64,000 bases of DNA from Pseudoroseomonas cervicalis (GTDB lineage Bacteria > Pseudomonadota > Alphaproteobacteria > Acetobacterales > Acetobacteraceae), in the NCBI RefSeq assembly GCF_030818485.1, contig NZ_JAUTAJ010000004.1, forward strand, positions 620,001 to 684,000, in the 5' to 3' direction. A program made the position numbers and the translations under genes. Of this stretch, positions 1 through 11,826 are shown piece by piece. Numbering within the stretch: the stretch's first letter is position 1; the number at the start of each line of letters is the position of its first letter. The notes under the pieces are model-generated. The model was not told the origin of the DNA. It did not search any database and saw only the letters and a list, made by a program, of their open reading frames with translations.

Positions 1-905
1 TCCAGGCCGCCCGCACAAGGGGCGAGGCGCTGGACCACGTGCTGCTGCACGGGCCGCCGGGGCTCGGCAAGACCACGCTCGCCCAGATCGTGGCGCGGGA
101 GATGGGGGTGGGCTTCCGCGCCACCTCCGGCCCGGTGCTGCAAAGGGCAGGGGACCTCGCCGCGATTCTCACCAATCTGCAGCCGCGCGACGTGCTGTTC
201 GTCGATGAGATCCACCGGCTGCAGCCGGCGCTGGAGGAAACCCTCTACCCGGCGATGGAGGATTTCCAGCTCGACCTCATCATCGGCGAGGGCCCGGCGG
301 CGCGCACCGTGCGCATCGACCTCCCCCCCTTCACCCTGGTGGGGGCCACGACGCGGGCCGGGCTGCTGGCGACGCCGCTGCGCGACCGCTTCGGCATCCC
401 GCTGCGCCTGCAATTCTACACGCCGGAGGAGCTGCTGCTGATCGTCCGCCGCGGCGCGCAGAAGCTTGGCTTCGCGCTCACCGAGGAAGGCGCGGCCGAG
501 ATCGCCAACCGCTCCCGCGGCACGCCGCGCATCGCCGGTCGCCTGCTGCGCCGGGTGCGCGATTTCGCCCTCGTCTCCGGCAAGCCGGCCGACCGCGCCA
601 TGGCGGATGCCGCGCTGAACCGGCTGGAGGTGGACGGCAAGGGGCTGGACGCCATGGACCGCCGCTATCTCCGCCGCATCGCCGAGCATCATCATGGCGG
701 TCCGGTGGGCGTCGAGACCCTGGCCGCGGCGCTCGCCGAAGGCCGCGACACGCTGGAGGAGGTGGTCGAGCCCTACCTGATCCAGGAAGGCTTCGTGCTG
801 CGCACCCCGCGCGGCCGGGTGCTGGGCGACCTGGCCTGGCGGCATCTGGGCATGAGCCCGCCCGCCGGCACCCAGGCCGACCTGCTGGGCGGCGGCCTGT
901 CGTGA
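1..905 (+). CDS. ruvB: Holliday junction branch migration ATPase RuvB (5' partial)
   Basis: RuvB is the AAA+ motor that, with RuvA, drives branch migration of Holliday junctions in the cytoplasm. The frame is open from base 3 to a TGA at 903-905, so about 300 of the usual ~340 residues are visible and the start lies left of the window. Walker A (GPPGLGKTT) begins near base 51, Walker B (LFVDEIHR) near 195 and sensor 1 (GATTRAG) near 340. The C-terminal winged-helix part ([15 protein letters not shown]) is intact. The stop overlaps the GTG start of the thioesterase gene as GTGA, the usual ruvB-ybgC-tol order in alphaproteobacteria. Identification is secure; only the N-terminus is missing. Confidence 0.97.
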   Translation, partial: QAARTRGEALDHVLLHGPPGLGKTTLAQIVAREMGVGFRATSGPVLQRAGDLAAILTNLQPRDVLFVDEIHRLQPALEETLYPAMEDFQLDLIIGEGPAARTVRIDLPPFTLVGATTRAGLLATPLRDRFGIPLRLQFYTPEELLLIVRRGAQKLGFALTEEGAAEIANRSRGTPRIAGRLLRRVRDFALVSGKPADRAMADAALNRLEVDGKGLDAMDRRYLRRIAEHHHGGPVGVETLAAALAEGRDTLEEVVEPYLIQEGFVLRTPRGRVLGDLAWRHLGMSPPAGTQADLLGGGLS

Positions 906-1327
906 GCTGGCCGCATCGCTGGCCGGTCCGGGTCTATTTCGAGGACACCGACGCGGGCGGGATCGCCTATCACGCGAGCTATCTCCGCTGGGCAGAGCGG
1001 GGCCGCACGGAATCCTTGCGTGCCATAAACTTGCCGCATCAAGTTATGATAGAACGTCACTCTTCGATGCTCGTGGTGCGGCGCATCGAAGTGGAGTATG
1101 TGGCCCCCGCACGGCTCGACGATTCCCTGTTCGTGGAAACCGCGGTGCGCCGCTTCGGCGGCGCCTCGGTGGACCTCGCGCAGGACATCCGGGACGAGGC
1201 GGGCGGCTACAAGGCGCGGCTGCGCGTCGGTCTGGTCTGTGTGCGTGCCGGCGACATGCGCCCGGGTCCCGTGCCGGGCCCCTGGCGCGAGGCCTTCCGG
1301 CTGGCGGCGCAGGCGGCGGCCGGCTGA
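902..1327 (+). CDS. ybgC: YbgC-type acyl-CoA thioesterase of the tol-pal cluster
   Basis: A 141-residue single hotdog-fold protein. YbgC hydrolyses acyl-CoA thioesters in the cytoplasm and is nearly always the first gene of tol-pal clusters, probably linked to phospholipid metabolism. The family motif near the N-terminus ([19 protein letters not shown]) carries the conserved active-site Asp and the helix-start Tyr/His. The GTG start overlaps the ruvB stop by 4 nt. Oddly, bases about 1021-1074 use AT-rich, rare codons (ATA, TTG, CAA, GTT, GAA, CGT) in an otherwise GC-saturated gene and contain TATGAT. This could be an internal promoter for the tol genes downstream. That promoter is inferred, not shown. 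Confidence 0.93.
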   Translation: MSWPHRWPVRVYFEDTDAGGIAYHASYLRWAERGRTESLRAINLPHQVMIERHSSMLVVRRIEVEYVAPARLDDSLFVETAVRRFGGASVDLAQDIRDEAGGYKARLRVGLVCVRAGDMRPGPVPGPWREAFRLAAQAAAG

Positions 1328-1421
1328 ACCGCCGGGCCTTGTGCCGCAGGGTCGCACCGGGCGGCCGGACGGAAAGAAGAGTGTGCCGGCCGCGCCGGCG
1401 GGGTGAGAGAAGGAGAATGCC

Positions 1422-2138
<717 letters not shown>

Positions 2139-2142
2139 CACC

Positions 2143-2679
<537 letters not shown>

Positions 2680-2701
2680 GCGGGAGCACGGCAGGACATC
2701 C

Positions 2702-3916
2702 ATGGCCCGTTCCGGCCTCCGTTTCTGGGCTGGGGTTTCGGCGGCGCTGCACGCGCTGTTCGGCCTCATCCTGCTGTTCCGCCTGCCGGGCCGGGAGATC
2801 CCGCCGCCGCAGGAAGCCGTGCCGGTCGAGCTGGTGACGCCCGACGCGCCGCAGCTGGCGCAGGCGCCGAATCCGTCCCCGGTGCAGGCGCCGCCGGCGC
2901 CCGAGGCGAACCCCGACCCCTCGACCAACCCGTCCAGCGAGCCGTCGCGGCCGACCCCGCCGACGCCGCCGCCGCCACCCCCGCCGCCGCCGCCCGCGCC
3001 GACACCCGCGCCGGCGCCGCCGACGCCCACCCCGCCGGCCCCGGTGCCGCCCAGCCCGCAGCCCTCGACCCAGGCGCCGACCGCGCCGCTGCCGACGCCG
3101 GCCCCGCCGGCGCCGCCGCAGCAGGCCGCGCCGCGCCCGGCGCCGACCCCGCCGCCGGCCCCCACCGCCGAACTGCCGACGCCGCCGCTGCCGGTGCCGC
3201 CGCCGCCCGCGCCGACGCCGCCGCAGCAGCAGGCCGAGCGCCCGCAGCCGCAGCAGCCGACGCCCGAGCGCACGCCGCCGCAGCCGGAGCGCCCGGCGCA
3301 GCCGCCGCAGCAGCAGGCCGCCGCCCAGCCGGGCCCGCCGCTGCCGCTGCCGCCGCCCCCCGCGCCGCCGGCCCCGCCGACGCCGACCCCCGCCGCGCCC
3401 AGCACCGCGACGCCCTCGCGGGAGGCCACGACGCAGCCGGGCACCGGGCAGACCCCGCCCTCGCGCAACACCGCCGAGCGCAGCCAGTCGGTGCTGAACA
3501 CGCTGGAGCGGCTGCGCGCCGCGCAGCAGCAGAACGAGCCGCCGCGGGCGCGCGCCAATCCGGGCGGCAGCCCGGCCTCGGGCGGCGGCGCCCCCTCCGG
3601 CGCCGCGCTGCTGACCGCGGGCGAGGTGCGCGGCGTGTCGGAGCGCATCAGCGAATGCTGGTCGGTCGATGCCGGCATGCTCGGACTTGACCAGATCGTG
3701 GTCGAGCTGCGGGTGGACATCGACCCGGCTGGAGTCATACGCAACGTCCGGCCGGCCAGCGGCGTTCCTTCGGACCCGCGCGCCCGCGCGGTGTATGAGA
3801 GCGCGCGCCGCGCCCTGCTGGACCAGAAATGCAGCCCATTGCCCGTGCCACGCGAGAAGATCCCGTCGCTGAACAACGCGACCTTCCGATTCAACCCGAG
3901 GGGCCTCGTCCGATGA
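2702..3916 (+). CDS. tolA: TolA/TonB-like periplasm-spanning transducer, proline-rich
   Basis: A 404-residue TolA. An N-terminal membrane anchor ([19 protein letters not shown], about residues 9-27) is followed by a very long Pro/Ala/Gln-rich stretch (about residues 38-265, including runs of up to ten prolines). A short globular TolA/TonB-C-like domain ends the protein (from [13 protein letters not shown], about residue 317, to the end). E. coli TolA spans the periplasm with an Ala/Lys-rich helix; here the spacer should form a polyproline II rod as in TonB. Two Cys residues (ECWS and QKCSP) sit in the C-terminal domain, as in TolA domains that have a disulfide. Position between tolR and tolB makes the assignment firm. 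The stop overlaps the tolB start as ATGA. Confidence 0.92.
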   Translation: MARSGLRFWAGVSAALHALFGLILLFRLPGREIPPPQEAVPVELVTPDAPQLAQAPNPSPVQAPPAPEANPDPSTNPSSEPSRPTPPTPPPPPPPPPPAPTPAPAPPTPTPPAPVPPSPQPSTQAPTAPLPTPAPPAPPQQAAPRPAPTPPPAPTAELPTPPLPVPPPPAPTPPQQQAERPQPQQPTPERTPPQPERPAQPPQQQAAAQPGPPLPLPPPPAPPAPPTPTPAAPSTATPSREATTQPGTGQTPPSRNTAERSQSVLNTLERLRAAQQQNEPPRARANPGGSPASGGGAPSGAALLTAGEVRGVSERISECWSVDAGMLGLDQIVVELRVDIDPAGVIRNVRPASGVPSDPRARAVYESARRALLDQKCSPLPVPREKIPSLNNATFRFNPRGLVR

Positions 3917-5307
3917 TCAAGCTCGACCCCACCCTGTCCCGCCGCCTGGCCCTGCTCGGGCTGGGCGGGCTGGTCGGCGCGCCGCTGCTGGGCGCCGCCT
4001 CGCTGGCCCGGGCCCAGGCGCCGGCGCCGGGCGGCACGGCCGCCGGCGGCCAGGTGATCGACATCACCCGCGCGCGCACCGACCCGATCCCGATCGCGCT
4101 GCCCGATTTCGCCGGCGGCTCGCCCCAGGCGCAGCAGCTCGGCCAGAACATCACCCGGGTGATCGCCAACAATCTGCGCAATTCCGGCCTGTTCCGCCCG
4201 GTCGAGCGCAGCGCCTATATCCAGACGCCGGAGGCGGCCGCCGCCGCGCCGCGCTTCCAGGATTGGCGCGTCATCGGCGCCCAGGCGCTGGTCACCGGCC
4301 GGGCCGAGCCGCAGGGCGACCGCGCCCGCATCGAGTTCCGCCTGTGGGAGGTGAGCTCCGAGCAGCAGCTGCAGGGCACCGCCTACACCGCCAACGCCGC
4401 CAATTGGCGGCAGATCGCCCATGTCATCTCCGACGTCATCTATGAGCGGATGCTGGGCGAGAAGGGCTATTTCGACACCCGCATCGTCTATGTGGCCGAG
4501 AGCGGCCCGCGCGACCGGCGCACCCGGCGGCTCGCGATCATGGACCAGGATGGCGAGAACCACCGCTTCCTGACCGATGGCAGCTTCCAGGTGCTGACGC
4601 CGCGCTTCCATCCGAATGCGCGGCAGATCGCCTTCATGTCCTATTTCAACAACCAGCCCCGCGTGTACCTGTTCAACCTGGACAGCGGCCGCCAGGAGGT
4701 GCTGGGCAATTTCCAGGGCATGACGCTCAGCCCGCGCTTCTCGCCGGATGGCCGCTCGGTCGTGCTGTCCTCGGCGCGCGGTGGCGACGCCAACATCTAT
4801 GTCGTCGACCTGGCCTCGCGGCGCGAGCGGCAGCTCACCTCGGGCGGCGGGCTCGACGTCTCGCCCAGCTATTCGCCGGACGGGTCGCAGATCGTCTTCA
4901 ACTCCGATCGCGGCGGCGACCAGCAGCTCTACATCATGGATGCCGGCGGCGGCGGCGCGCGCCGGATTTCCTTCGGCAATGGCCGCTATGCGACGCCGGT
5001 CTGGTCGCCCCGTGGCGACCTGATCGCCTTCACCCGCATCTCCGGCGGGCGCTTCGGCATCGGCGTGATGCGCCCCGACGGCTCGGGCGAGCGCATCCTC
5101 TCCGAGGGCTGGGCGATGGAAGGCCCGACCTTCGCGCCGAATGGCCGCGTGCTGGCCTTCTACCGCGAGAGCCAGGCGCGCGACGCGCGCGGCGGCGGCT
5201 ATTCCGCCCGTCTGTCGATGATCGACATCGCCGGCTTCAACGAGCGGCAGATCGTGACACCGACGGATGCCACCGACCCGAGCTGGTCGCCGCTGCTCTC
5301 CTCCTGA
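3913..5307 (+). CDS. tolB: Periplasmic Tol-Pal protein TolB
   Basis: A 464-residue periplasmic protein with an N-terminal alpha/beta domain followed by a six-bladed beta-propeller. The propeller shows WD40-like PD40 repeats ([41 protein letters not shown]). TolB binds Pal and relays TolA-driven force. I start at the ATG overlapping the tolA stop by 4 nt; the frame is open 28 codons upstream but that part lies inside tolA. The signal sequence begins [19 protein letters not shown] and ends ARAQA. Its twin arginines followed by hydrophobic residues suggest Tat rather than Sec export, which is an inference. A strong hairpin and a repeat array follow the stop. Confidence 0.96.
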   Translation: MIKLDPTLSRRLALLGLGGLVGAPLLGAASLARAQAPAPGGTAAGGQVIDITRARTDPIPIALPDFAGGSPQAQQLGQNITRVIANNLRNSGLFRPVERSAYIQTPEAAAAAPRFQDWRVIGAQALVTGRAEPQGDRARIEFRLWEVSSEQQLQGTAYTANAANWRQIAHVISDVIYERMLGEKGYFDTRIVYVAESGPRDRRTRRLAIMDQDGENHRFLTDGSFQVLTPRFHPNARQIAFMSYFNNQPRVYLFNLDSGRQEVLGNFQGMTLSPRFSPDGRSVVLSSARGGDANIYVVDLASRRERQLTSGGGLDVSPSYSPDGSQIVFNSDRGGDQQLYIMDAGGGGARRISFGNGRYATPVWSPRGDLIAFTRISGGRFGIGVMRPDGSGERILSEGWAMEGPTFAPNGRVLAFYRESQARDARGGGYSARLSMIDIAGFNERQIVTPTDATDPSWSPLLSS

Positions 5308-5320
5308 GCACCGCCTCCGC

Positions 5321-5346
5321 CCCGGGACGCCCTGGCGCGTCCCGGG
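5321..5346 (+). terminator. Hairpin immediately after tolB
   Basis: A perfect 10-bp stem (CCCGGGACGC with GCGTCCCGGG) and a 6-nt loop start 14 nt after the tolB stop. There is no T-tract, so it may be an mRNA 3'-stabilising or attenuating structure rather than a true terminator. It would separate tolB from the downstream pal transcript. Confidence 0.5.
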
Positions 5347-5351
5347 CGCCC

Positions 5352-5517
5352 GCGCGGCGGCTTTCGCCGCGCCATGACCATCCCTGGCGGCGGCTTTCGC
5401 CGTGCCATGACCATGTCCTGCGGCGCCTGTCGCCGCGCCATGGGGAGATCCCGCGCGGCGGATTTCATCGCGCCAGGACCATCCCGCGCGGCGGCGTTCG
5501 ACGCGCCATGCCGCCCC
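5352..5517. repeat. Five tandem 33-34 bp hairpin-bearing repeats between tolB and pal
   Basis: Five head-to-tail imperfect units are seen at 5352-5385, 5386-5419, 5420-5452, 5453-5485 and 5486-5517. Each reads roughly GCGCGGCGGCTTTCGCCGCG followed by CCATGACCATCCC. The first part is self-complementary (GCGGC...GCCGC), so each unit can fold as a small hairpin. Units 1 and 2 are nearly identical and later units diverge. The 355-bp gap between tolB and pal (5308-5662) holds this array, the hairpin before it and probably the pal promoter. No gene is seen in it. Confidence 0.85.
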
Positions 5518-5597
5518 GCGCCGATTTCCAGAGATCGCAGTCCAGAGCTTTGCAGTGGAGGAAGGGCAACCATTCCGCCCCTGCGGTATTCTGTGCC

Positions 5598-5626
5598 TTG
5601 AAGACGCCCCAATCGGAGCGTAACCG
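5598..5626 (+). promoter_or_regulatory. Candidate pal promoter
   Basis: TTGAAG at 5598-5603 and TAACCG at 5621-5626 are separated by 17 nt, in the less GC-rich stretch about 40 nt before the pal start. The -10 match is weak. The case rests mostly on position after a hairpin and repeat array that probably block read-through from tolB. Confidence 0.25.
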
Positions 5627-5662
5627 CGGCCTTAATTCGACCTGAAACGGGAATCGACACCG

Positions 5663-6154
5663 ATGCAGATGAAGCTCCTCGGCGCGCTCGCCGCCGCCGC
5701 CCTGCTCTCCGCCTGCGCCAGCGAGGACACCTCGGGCGCCGCGACCGGCGCCGGCGCCGCCGCCGGCTCCGGCGGCCTGGCCGCCGGCAGCGTGCGCCCG
5801 GGCAGCCAGGAAGACCTGGTCGCCAATGTCGGCGACCGCGTCTTCTTCGACACCGACAGCTCCTCGGTGCGCGGCGACCAGCGCGCCACGCTGGAGCGCC
5901 AGGCCGCTTGGCTGGCGCAGTACCCGCAGGTGCAGGTCGTCATGGAAGGCCATGCCGACGAGCGCGGCACCCGCGAGTACAACCTGGCCCTCGGCCAGCG
6001 CCGCGCCAATTCGGCGCGCGACGTGCTGGTGGCCCAGGGCGTGGCCCCGGCCCGCATCTCCACCATCTCCTACGGCAAGGACCGTCCGGCGGCGCTGGGC
6101 TCCACCCCGGACGCCTGGGCGCAGAACCGCCGCGCCGTCACGGTGGTGCGCTGA
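5663..6154 (+). CDS. pal: Peptidoglycan-associated lipoprotein Pal
   Basis: A 163-residue outer-membrane lipoprotein. The signal peptide ends in a lipobox (ALLSAC, Cys at residue 18). A short Gly/Ala/Ser linker follows, then an OmpA-like peptidoglycan-binding domain. The diagnostic segment GHADERGTREYNLALGQRRA carries the Asp and Arg that bind meso-diaminopimelate. Pal tethers the outer membrane to the wall and is the partner of TolB. A second in-frame ATG at 5669 is also possible as the start. Separation from tolB by a repeat-rich gap and the terminator after it suggest pal can be expressed as its own short transcript. Confidence 0.97.
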   Translation: MQMKLLGALAAAALLSACASEDTSGAATGAGAAAGSGGLAAGSVRPGSQEDLVANVGDRVFFDTDSSSVRGDQRATLERQAAWLAQYPQVQVVMEGHADERGTREYNLALGQRRANSARDVLVAQGVAPARISTISYGKDRPAALGSTPDAWAQNRRAVTVVR

Positions 6155-6218
6155 GCGCATCGCCCGCCGGGTGCTCCCGGCGTGCTTCCTTGACGCCGGC
6201 CTGACCGGCTGAGACAAG

Positions 6219-6252
6219 CGGCGGTCCCCGAAAACACGGGGGCCGCCGTTTC
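6219..6252 (+). terminator. Rho-independent terminator after pal
   Basis: A 12-bp stem (CGGCGGTCCCCG pairing with CGGGGGCCGCCG, one G-U pair) and an AAAACA loop, followed by TTTCCC. It lies about 65 nt after the pal stop and 50 nt before cpoB, so it insulates pal from cpoB at least partly. Confidence 0.8.
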
Positions 6253-6302
6253 CCGTTGCACCGCTCCGCTCCATGCCCCGTTGCGCCCGGAAGGACCTGG
6301 CC

Positions 6303-7178
6303 ATGCTTCGCTCGCTGCTTCTCGCCCTGCCGCTGCTGCCGATGCTGGGCGCCGCCCCGGCCCTGGCGCAGGTGGAAAGCCGGGAAGGCATCGCCCTGCA
6401 GAACCAGATCCTGCAGCTGCGTCAGGAGATGGAGACGCTGCGCCGCAGCGGCGGCGGTGGCGGCTATGCCGCGCCGGTGCCCGTCGCGCCGCCCTCGCGC
6501 GGCGGCGGCGCCGGCGGCGCCTCGCCCGAGCTGGTCGGCCAGCTGCTGGAGCGCATCGGCAATCTGGAGGAGGAGGTGCGCCGGCTGCGCGGCCAGGCGC
6601 AGGAGGCCGAGTATCGCGACCGCACCCAGCAGCAGGCGATCGAGAAGCTGCAGGGCGACATGGATTACCGGCTGCAGCAGCTGGAGCAGGGCGGGGGCGG
6701 TGGCGCCGCGCCGCGCCCGGCCGCCCCCGCCGCGCCGCCGCCCGCGCAGCGCTCCGACGCCGCGCCGGCCGCGCCCGCCGCCGCCAGCGCGCCGCGCACC
6801 GCCGAGCGGGCCCTGGCCGATGGCCAGGCCGCCCTGTCGCGCCGCGACTACAACGCCGCCGAGACCGCGGCGCGCGAGGTGATCGCCAGCCGCAACAATG
6901 CCCGCGCCCAGGATGCGCAGCTGCTGCTGGGCGACGCGCTGCTGGGCAAGCGCGATTTCCAGAACGCCGCGCTGGCCTATGACGACGCCTATCGCCGCAA
7001 CCGCAGCGCCTCCCGCGCGCCGGAGGCGATGCTGGGCCTGGCCAATTCCTTCCTGGGCTTCGGCGCCAAGCGCGAGGCCTGCGCCACGCTCGACGATCTG
7101 CGCAGCGAATTCCCGCGCCTCTCCGGCAATCTGGCGACCCGCGCGGCCGATGCCCGGCAGCGTGGCGGGTGCCGCTGA
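6303..7178 (+). CDS. cpoB: Cell division coordinator CpoB/YbgF
   Basis: A 291-residue periplasmic protein encoded after pal, the standard YbgF/CpoB place. CpoB links the Tol machine to peptidoglycan synthases during division. A signal peptide (ending APALAQ) precedes a coiled coil (about residues 28-55 and 80-130, heptad-like LQNQILQLRQEMETLRR) that trimerises the family. Gly/Pro/Ala-rich linkers follow, then a C-terminal TPR region (from about residue 170: QAALSRRDYNAAETAAREV). The start at 6303 is preferred over an in-frame ATG 10 codons upstream because it begins the signal peptide and GGAAGG lies 9 nt before it. Its last 29 nt overlap tilS. Confidence 0.93.
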   Translation: MLRSLLLALPLLPMLGAAPALAQVESREGIALQNQILQLRQEMETLRRSGGGGGYAAPVPVAPPSRGGGAGGASPELVGQLLERIGNLEEEVRRLRGQAQEAEYRDRTQQQAIEKLQGDMDYRLQQLEQGGGGGAAPRPAAPAAPPPAQRSDAAPAAPAAASAPRTAERALADGQAALSRRDYNAAETAAREVIASRNNARAQDAQLLLGDALLGKRDFQNAALAYDDAYRRNRSASRAPEAMLGLANSFLGFGAKREACATLDDLRSEFPRLSGNLATRAADARQRGGCR

Positions 7179-8409
7179 TCCCGGGCTGAGCCCGGCCGCG
7201 CCGCTGCGCGCGGCGGAGTTCGCGGCGCTGCTGGCGCCGCTCGGCCCTTTCGGGGACGCGCCCGGCTTCGCCGTGGGCGTCTCCGGCGGGCCGCATTCCC
7301 TGGCCCTGGCCCTGCTGGCGCGCGATTTCGTCCGGCCGCTGGGCGGAAGGGTGCTGGGCCTGGTGGCCGATCACGGGCTGCGCCCCGAAAGCGCCGCCGA
7401 GGCCGCCTGGACCTGCCGCACCCTCGAGGCCCAGGGCATTCCCGCCCGCCTGCTGGCCCTGGGGCTGCCGCGCGGCAGCGCGGTGCAGGAACGCGCGCGG
7501 CAGGCGCGGCTTTCGGCGCTGCTCGGCGCCTGCGCGGCGGCGGGGCTGCCCTTCCTGCTGCTCGGCCAGCATGCCGGCGACCAGGCGGAGACGGTGCTGT
7601 TCCGCGCCCTGCGGGGCAGCCGCGCCACCGGCCTCTCCGGCATGGCGCCGCGCCGCGCCGCGGCCGGGGCGGTGATCCTGCGGCCGCTGCTGGCCACCCC
7701 GCCCGCCCGGCTGGAGGCGCTGCTGGCCGCGCGCGGCCTGGCGCCGCTGCGCGACCCCTCCAACCGCGATCCGCGCTTCACCCGGGTGCGGCTGCGCCAG
7801 GCCCTGGCCGACCCGGACGGCACCGGCCCCGGCACCGCCGCGCTGGGCGCCGCCGCCGACGCCTTCGCCCGCCGCCGCCTGGCGCAGGAGGCGGCGCTGG
7901 CCGCGCGGCTCGGCGCCGCCGCCGCGCTGCAGCCGGAGGGCTTCGCCTGGCTGGACCCGGCGGCGCTGGGCGAGGATGACCTGGCGGTGGAGGCGCTGGC
8001 CCGGCTGATCCGCCTGCTTTCGGGCGCCGAGCACGCGCCGCCGCGCGATTCGGTGGCCGCGCTGCTGCGGCGCCGCGGCGGCACCCTGGCGGGCGTGCTG
8101 TGGGACGGCGCGCTGCTGTGCCGCGAGCCCGCCGCCTGCGCCGCCCCGGTGCCGGCGCGGCCCGGCGCGCTGTGGGATGGCCGCTGGCGGCTGCTGGGCC
8201 CCGGCCCGGGCGGGGATGTGCTGCTGGGCGCGCTGGGGGCGGCGTCGGGCCGGCTGGCGCGCGGCCAGCGGCGCGGCCTGCCGGCGCGGGTGCTGGCCGG
8301 GCTGCCGGCGCTGTGGCGGGAGGGGGCGCCGCTGGCGGTCCCGGCGCTCGGGCTCGGGGTGCAGGCGCGCCTCGGTTTCCAGCCGCGGGGCGGCGCCTTG
8401 CCGGGCTAG
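7150..8409 (+). CDS. tilS: tRNA(Ile)-lysidine synthase TilS with atypical PP-loop
   Basis: TilS adds lysine to C34 of the CAU-anticodon tRNA-Ile so that it reads AUA. About 419 residues, N-type ATP pyrophosphatase fold. The tilS-ftsH order is the usual one. The PP-loop reads VSGGPHSLAL: the expected SGGxDS has His (residue 49, codon CAT at 7294-7296) in place of Asp. The other TilS blocks are present (ADHGLRPES, GQHAGDQAETVLFRALRGS with the catalytic-type Asp/Thr, and RPLL). The start is uncertain: ATG at 7150 or GTG at 7162, both inside cpoB. The substitution may be tolerated or may weaken adenylation; the gene is otherwise intact and essential in most bacteria. Confidence 0.9.
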   Translation: MPGSVAGAADPGLSPAAPLRAAEFAALLAPLGPFGDAPGFAVGVSGGPHSLALALLARDFVRPLGGRVLGLVADHGLRPESAAEAAWTCRTLEAQGIPARLLALGLPRGSAVQERARQARLSALLGACAAAGLPFLLLGQHAGDQAETVLFRALRGSRATGLSGMAPRRAAAGAVILRPLLATPPARLEALLAARGLAPLRDPSNRDPRFTRVRLRQALADPDGTGPGTAALGAAADAFARRRLAQEAALAARLGAAAALQPEGFAWLDPAALGEDDLAVEALARLIRLLSGAEHAPPRDSVAALLRRRGGTLAGVLWDGALLCREPAACAAPVPARPGALWDGRWRLLGPGPGGDVLLGALGAASGRLARGQRRGLPARVLAGLPALWREGAPLAVPALGLGVQARLGFQPRGGALPG

Positions 8410-8427
8410 ATCCGGCGGCCAAAATGC

Positions 8428-8455
8428 CTTGAAATCAGCGCGTTGCCGGCCGATG
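8428..8455 (+). promoter_or_regulatory. Candidate heat-shock-type promoter upstream of ftsH
   Basis: CTTGAAA begins at 8428 and CCGATG at 8450, a spacing close to alphaproteobacterial RpoH promoters (CTTG near -35). It lies in the 221-bp tilS-ftsH gap, which is less GC-rich than its surroundings. The -10 match is poor; ftsH is commonly RpoH-controlled, which is the main support. Confidence 0.25.
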
Positions 8456-8630
8456 CGGCGCGAGCCTGGCCGGGCCGCGCGAAGCCCAAGCCCGTGTCAA
8501 TGCTCCGGAAACTAAAGAGATTGAAAGATGCCCTGCGCGGCATGGTTTCAGAATGGCCAAGGGCGCCCTATGTTCTCAGGGCGCCGGGCCAGTCTCCTCC
8601 GCTGGCCGGCACACGGATGGGAACCGCACG

Positions 8631-10553
<1,923 letters not shown>

Positions 10554-10610
10554 GGCAGGCCGCGCCCGCGCGGCCCGGCTTTCTTCCGGACACGGAATTG
10601 CGATAGGAAG

Positions 10611-10639
10611 GGCCCCGGCAACGGGGCCTTTTCTGTTTT
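10611..10639 (+). terminator. Rho-independent terminator after ftsH
   Basis: GGCCCCG and CGGGGCC pair around a GCAA tetraloop and are followed by TTTTCTGTTTT. This is one of the cleanest intrinsic terminators in the window, about 57 nt past the ftsH stop and 44 nt before folP. Confidence 0.88.
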
Positions 10640-10682
10640 CGGCCCCTGTCTGGTTTCGGCAGCCTGGACCGGGGGACGCGGC

Positions 10683-11729
10683 ATGAGTGAGCGCTGGGTG
10701 GAGCCCGTCGGGCTGTTGCAGGGGCCCGCCGCCTTCCAGGCGCTGCGCGATGGCCATGCCCTGCCGCTGGCCGGCGGCCCTTCGGCCTTCGCCCTGGTCC
10801 GGCTGATCGAGGAGGGGCAGGATCTCGGCATCCACCCGCTCGCCGCCTTGCCCGAAGGGTGGGAGGAGGCGCTGGCGCCGCTGACCCGCCGGCCGCTGCC
10901 CTTCGCCGGCCTACCGATGGACCGGCCGCTGGTGATGGGCATCCTCAACGTCACCCCCGACAGCTTCTCCAATGGCGGGCTGCATCTGGACCCGGGGGCG
11001 GCGATTGCCGCCGGCCACGCCATGCTGGAGGCGGGGGCCGACATCCTCGATATCGGCGGCGAGAGCACCCGCCCCGGCGCCGATCCGGTGACGCCGGAGG
11101 AGGAGATCGCCCGCATCCGCCCGGTGGTGCGGGAGCTGGCCAAGGCCGCCGTGGTCAGCATCGACACCCGCCACGCCGCCACCATGCAGGCGGCGCTGGA
11201 GGAGGGGGCGGAGATCGTCAATGACGTCACCGCGCTGCGCCAGGATGCCCGCTCGGTGCGGGTGGTGCAGGAGGCGCGGGCGCCCGTCGTGCTGATGCAC
11301 ATGCCGGTGCTGGATCCGCGCCGCATGCAGGCGGCCACCGAATACGAGGATGTGGTGCTGGATGTCGCCCGCTTCCTGCGCCAGCGGGTGGAGACGGCGG
11401 AGGCGCTGGGCATCCCGCGCGGCCGCATCGCCCTCGACCCCGGCATCGGCTTCGGCAAGACGGTGGAGCAGAATCTGCTGCTGCTGAACCGCCTGCCGCT
11501 GCTGGCCTCGATCGGCTGCCGCATCCTGGTCGGCGCCTCGCGCAAGCGCTTCGTGGGCGAGGTGACGGGGGTGGAGCGCCCGGCCGACCGGCTGGCCGGC
11601 AGCGTCGCCGTGGCGCTGGCCGCGGCGGCCGCCGGCGCCTCCATCCTGCGCGTGCATGACGTGGCCGAGACGGTGCAGGGCTTGCGCATGTGGCGCGCCT
11701 GCGCCGAGGGCGGCAGCGCCGAGGGCTGA
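10683..11729 (+). CDS. folP: Dihydropteroate synthase FolP
   Basis: A 348-residue protein that condenses p-aminobenzoate with dihydropterin pyrophosphate in folate synthesis; the target of sulfonamides. The TIM-barrel signatures are present: [14 protein letters not shown] (about residues 80-93), [24 protein letters not shown] and GASRKRF. A ~75-residue N-terminal extension precedes the barrel; such extensions occur in alphaproteobacterial enzymes. The loop after LMHM is [12 protein letters not shown] rather than the common KGTPxTMQ. folK lies about 50 kb away, so folate genes are not clustered. glmM starts 97 nt downstream on the same strand. Confidence 0.95.
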   Translation: MSERWVEPVGLLQGPAAFQALRDGHALPLAGGPSAFALVRLIEEGQDLGIHPLAALPEGWEEALAPLTRRPLPFAGLPMDRPLVMGILNVTPDSFSNGGLHLDPGAAIAAGHAMLEAGADILDIGGESTRPGADPVTPEEEIARIRPVVRELAKAAVVSIDTRHAATMQAALEEGAEIVNDVTALRQDARSVRVVQEARAPVVLMHMPVLDPRRMQAATEYEDVVLDVARFLRQRVETAEALGIPRGRIALDPGIGFGKTVEQNLLLLNRLPLLASIGCRILVGASRKRFVGEVTGVERPADRLAGSVAVALAAAAAGASILRVHDVAETVQGLRMWRACAEGGSAEG

Positions 11730-11826
11730 CACCCGCCATCCGGCGCAGCCTGCGCTTGCCTGCGCGCCGCGTCCGCGCCATGCAGTCAGCCGAGAGCGGG
11801 CAGGCGAGAGCGGGGAGGCGAGGGCC

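Noticed and set aside
2930..3440. CCG-rich microsatellite-like tract
   Set aside because: It is the coding sequence of the TolA polyproline spacer in an uninterrupted frame; the repetitiveness follows from the protein.
5352..5517. Possible CRISPR array
   Set aside because: The units are directly adjacent without unique spacers, vary in sequence, and no cas genes are present.
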